DNA from: Arcticibacter tournemirensis
Lineage (GTDB): Bacteria > Bacteroidota > Bacteroidia > Sphingobacteriales > Sphingobacteriaceae
Assembly: GCF_006716645.1 (NCBI RefSeq)
Contig: NZ_VFPL01000001.1
Coordinates: 3,162,001 to 3,226,000 of the forward strand
DNA length: 64,000 bases
Direction: 5' to 3'
A program made the translations under genes and the position numbers. The number at the start of each line of letters is the position of its first letter. The first letter of the stretch is position 1. Under the pieces are notes generated by a model. It worked only from the letters and a program-made list of their open reading frames with translations. It did not search any database and was not told the origin of the DNA. Below, one piece after another: positions 62,908 to 64,000 of the stretch.

Positions 62908-64000
62908 CTATTCCTTTGGGGTCTCGCTTTCAGCAGCACTTTTTTTCTTAAACGGATTGATTCCCTTAATAAGTCCTTTTCCTGTTTCCTTCAGACTTTT
63001 TTCAGCAGGTTGTTTATTCCCTGAAGTATCCGTGCTGCCCGATAACTTTTTGGAAAGCTGGGCTGCCGCACTCTGAAGGAGCTGTTTCTTTGCTGAAGCT
63101 ACAGAATCTTTTACAGCAGAAACAGCTGCTTGTTTAGCCACTTCCACTTTAGTACGAACAAATTCCGCCGACTGTTCCTTCATCGACTGTGCAAGACTTG
63201 CTGCGCTCTGTTTCAGAGCGGTCTTTACAACCGGATGAGTAACAGATCCCTCCAGCTTAATCTGGAGATCAACTTTATCGCCTATATTAAGAGGAATACC
63301 TTTGTTGTTCACTTTTGTTACCAGTCCGTTAACCAAAGAATTGCCTTTGGCACCCATCAGGGCCCGCGGTACTTTCATATTGATGGTATAATCAAGGCTC
63401 TGATCAAGTCCATGGAGTCCGCCAATTTCCATATCAATATCCTTCACCTTCATGTTAAAGGGCTTAACAAGAACTTTACCAGCTGCAAATTCAAAATAGC
63501 TTTTAATGTCTTTAACCGAGATCTGCTGCAGTGCGCTGATATTAAGTGTGTTTGCCATTTTTTCCAGCGGCTGAAACTTATTTAAAACACCTTCAAGTAA
63601 CAAAACATTTCCTTTTCCCGTAAGCGAGGAGAGATCGGGCATCATACCTTCACCCAGTTTTCCCTTCATATCTAAGTTGGAGCTAAGGGTTCCGGCGAGG
63701 AATTTTCCGACAGGCATAAGCTTTTGAACAGTATTGAAGGCAAAAAAAGTTTTTTGTATGTCAACGCCTTTTACATCATAATTAAGAGAAACATCCGGAT
63801 GTTTTTTATCGGTCTTTGTCGAATAATAACCGTTGATCGCCATGGTACCGTCAAGCGCTTCTCCTTTAACGTCCGAAAGCTTAACAGCTTCATCTTCTAT
63901 CCTGAGAGTACCAGAAAGGTTACTGATGTCAAGCTTATCATAGTGAACAGAACCTGCTTTTGCATTCAGTTGCAGGTCGAGGTTAGCAGGAACAGCAAAT
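62908..64000 (-). CDS. AsmA-like protein, C-terminal part (truncated by window edge)
   Basis: The frame is open to the right edge, so at least 363 residues of a longer protein are seen; the start is outside. It has the AsmA C-terminal pattern: long beta-rich repeats such as VPANLDLQLNAKAGSVHYDK, LTGKGNVLLLEGVLNKF, KVPRALMGAKGNSLVNGLV and IPLNIGDKVDLQIKLEGSV, then a lysine/alanine-rich helical tail (about the last 110 residues). AsmA-type proteins bridge the envelope and affect outer-membrane lipid transport. An internal ATG at 63843 is not the start. Confidence 0.82.
   Translation of the reverse strand, partial: FAVPANLDLQLNAKAGSVHYDKLDISNLSGTLRIEDEAVKLSDVKGEALDGTMAINGYYSTKTDKKHPDVSLNYDVKGVDIQKTFFAFNTVQKLMPVGKFLAGTLSSNLDMKGKLGEGMMPDLSSLTGKGNVLLLEGVLNKFQPLEKMANTLNISALQQISVKDIKSYFEFAAGKVLVKPFNMKVKDIDMEIGGLHGLDQSLDYTINMKVPRALMGAKGNSLVNGLVTKVNNKGIPLNIGDKVDLQIKLEGSVTHPVVKTALKQSAASLAQSMKEQSAEFVRTKVEVAKQAAVSAVKDSVASAKKQLLQSAAAQLSKKLSGSTDTSGNKQPAEKSLKETGKGLIKGINPFKKKSAAESETPKE

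Overview
The window looks like chromosomal DNA of a Bacteroidota bacterium, most likely Sphingobacteriaceae (Pedobacter/Mucilaginibacter-like). Evidence: tandem SusC/SusD pairs, exact TAnnTTTG promoter -7 boxes, scarce Shine-Dalgarno sites, LytTR/LytS regulators, DUF4369-thioredoxin lipoproteins, CtlX and AsmA-type proteins. No rRNA, tRNA, prophage, transposase or CRISPR array was seen. Gene order is mostly housekeeping, with one accessory sugar locus.

Layout. 1-14.4 kb: a polysaccharide utilisation locus (two SusC/SusD pairs, a GH2 beta-glucuronidase with the NxKG uronate motif, an agarase/GH50-like clan-A hydrolase, a GH10 xylanase lipoprotein); the tandem SusCD plus GH10 order resembles the Bacteroidetes xylan core. 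14.5-23.5 kb: a small outer-membrane barrel, adenine deaminase, a LytT/LytS pair, and a divergent TolC-MacA-MacB efflux operon. 23.5-26.9 kb: thioesterase, membrane metallophosphoesterase, a sugar transferase fused to a degenerate receiver domain, and a stand-alone receiver. 27-43 kb: citrate synthase, NupC, a bifunctional nuclease, TPR protein, ChrA, DnaB, RlmB, mannose-1-phosphate guanylyltransferase, KdsD, RecQ, KdsA, GatB and a TlpA-like lipoprotein. 43.1-51.5 kb: an orphan OmpR-type regulator, then a ribonucleotide reductase island holding class Ia (nrdB, nrdA) and class III (nrdD, nrdG) enzymes, each behind its own cobalamin riboswitch. 51.7-58.3 kb: a pseudouridine synthase and an arginine group (arginine decarboxylase, CtlX, arginine deiminase-like, ArgS). 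58.4-64 kb: SGNH hydrolase, HAD phosphatase, Sir2 deacylase, CDF transporter, DUF72 protein and a truncated AsmA-like gene.

The most notable observations are: (1) the glycyl-radical segment of the anaerobic ribonucleotide reductase is not in the nrdD reading frame but in a separate 60-codon frame that overlaps the nrdD stop and the nrdG start; (2) both reductase operons carry B12 riboswitches, which predicts a B12-dependent class II reductase elsewhere in the genome; (3) at least seven intergenic regions hold arrays with strict 7-nt periodicity, with different words at different loci, often arranged as long inverted repeats around a terminator and starting at stop codons; (4) a diverged ~95-bp intergenic repeat occurs twice; (5) a phosphoacceptor-less receiver domain is fused to a polyprenyl sugar transferase.

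All functional calls come from reading motifs in the translated sequence and from family knowledge; no database search was possible.
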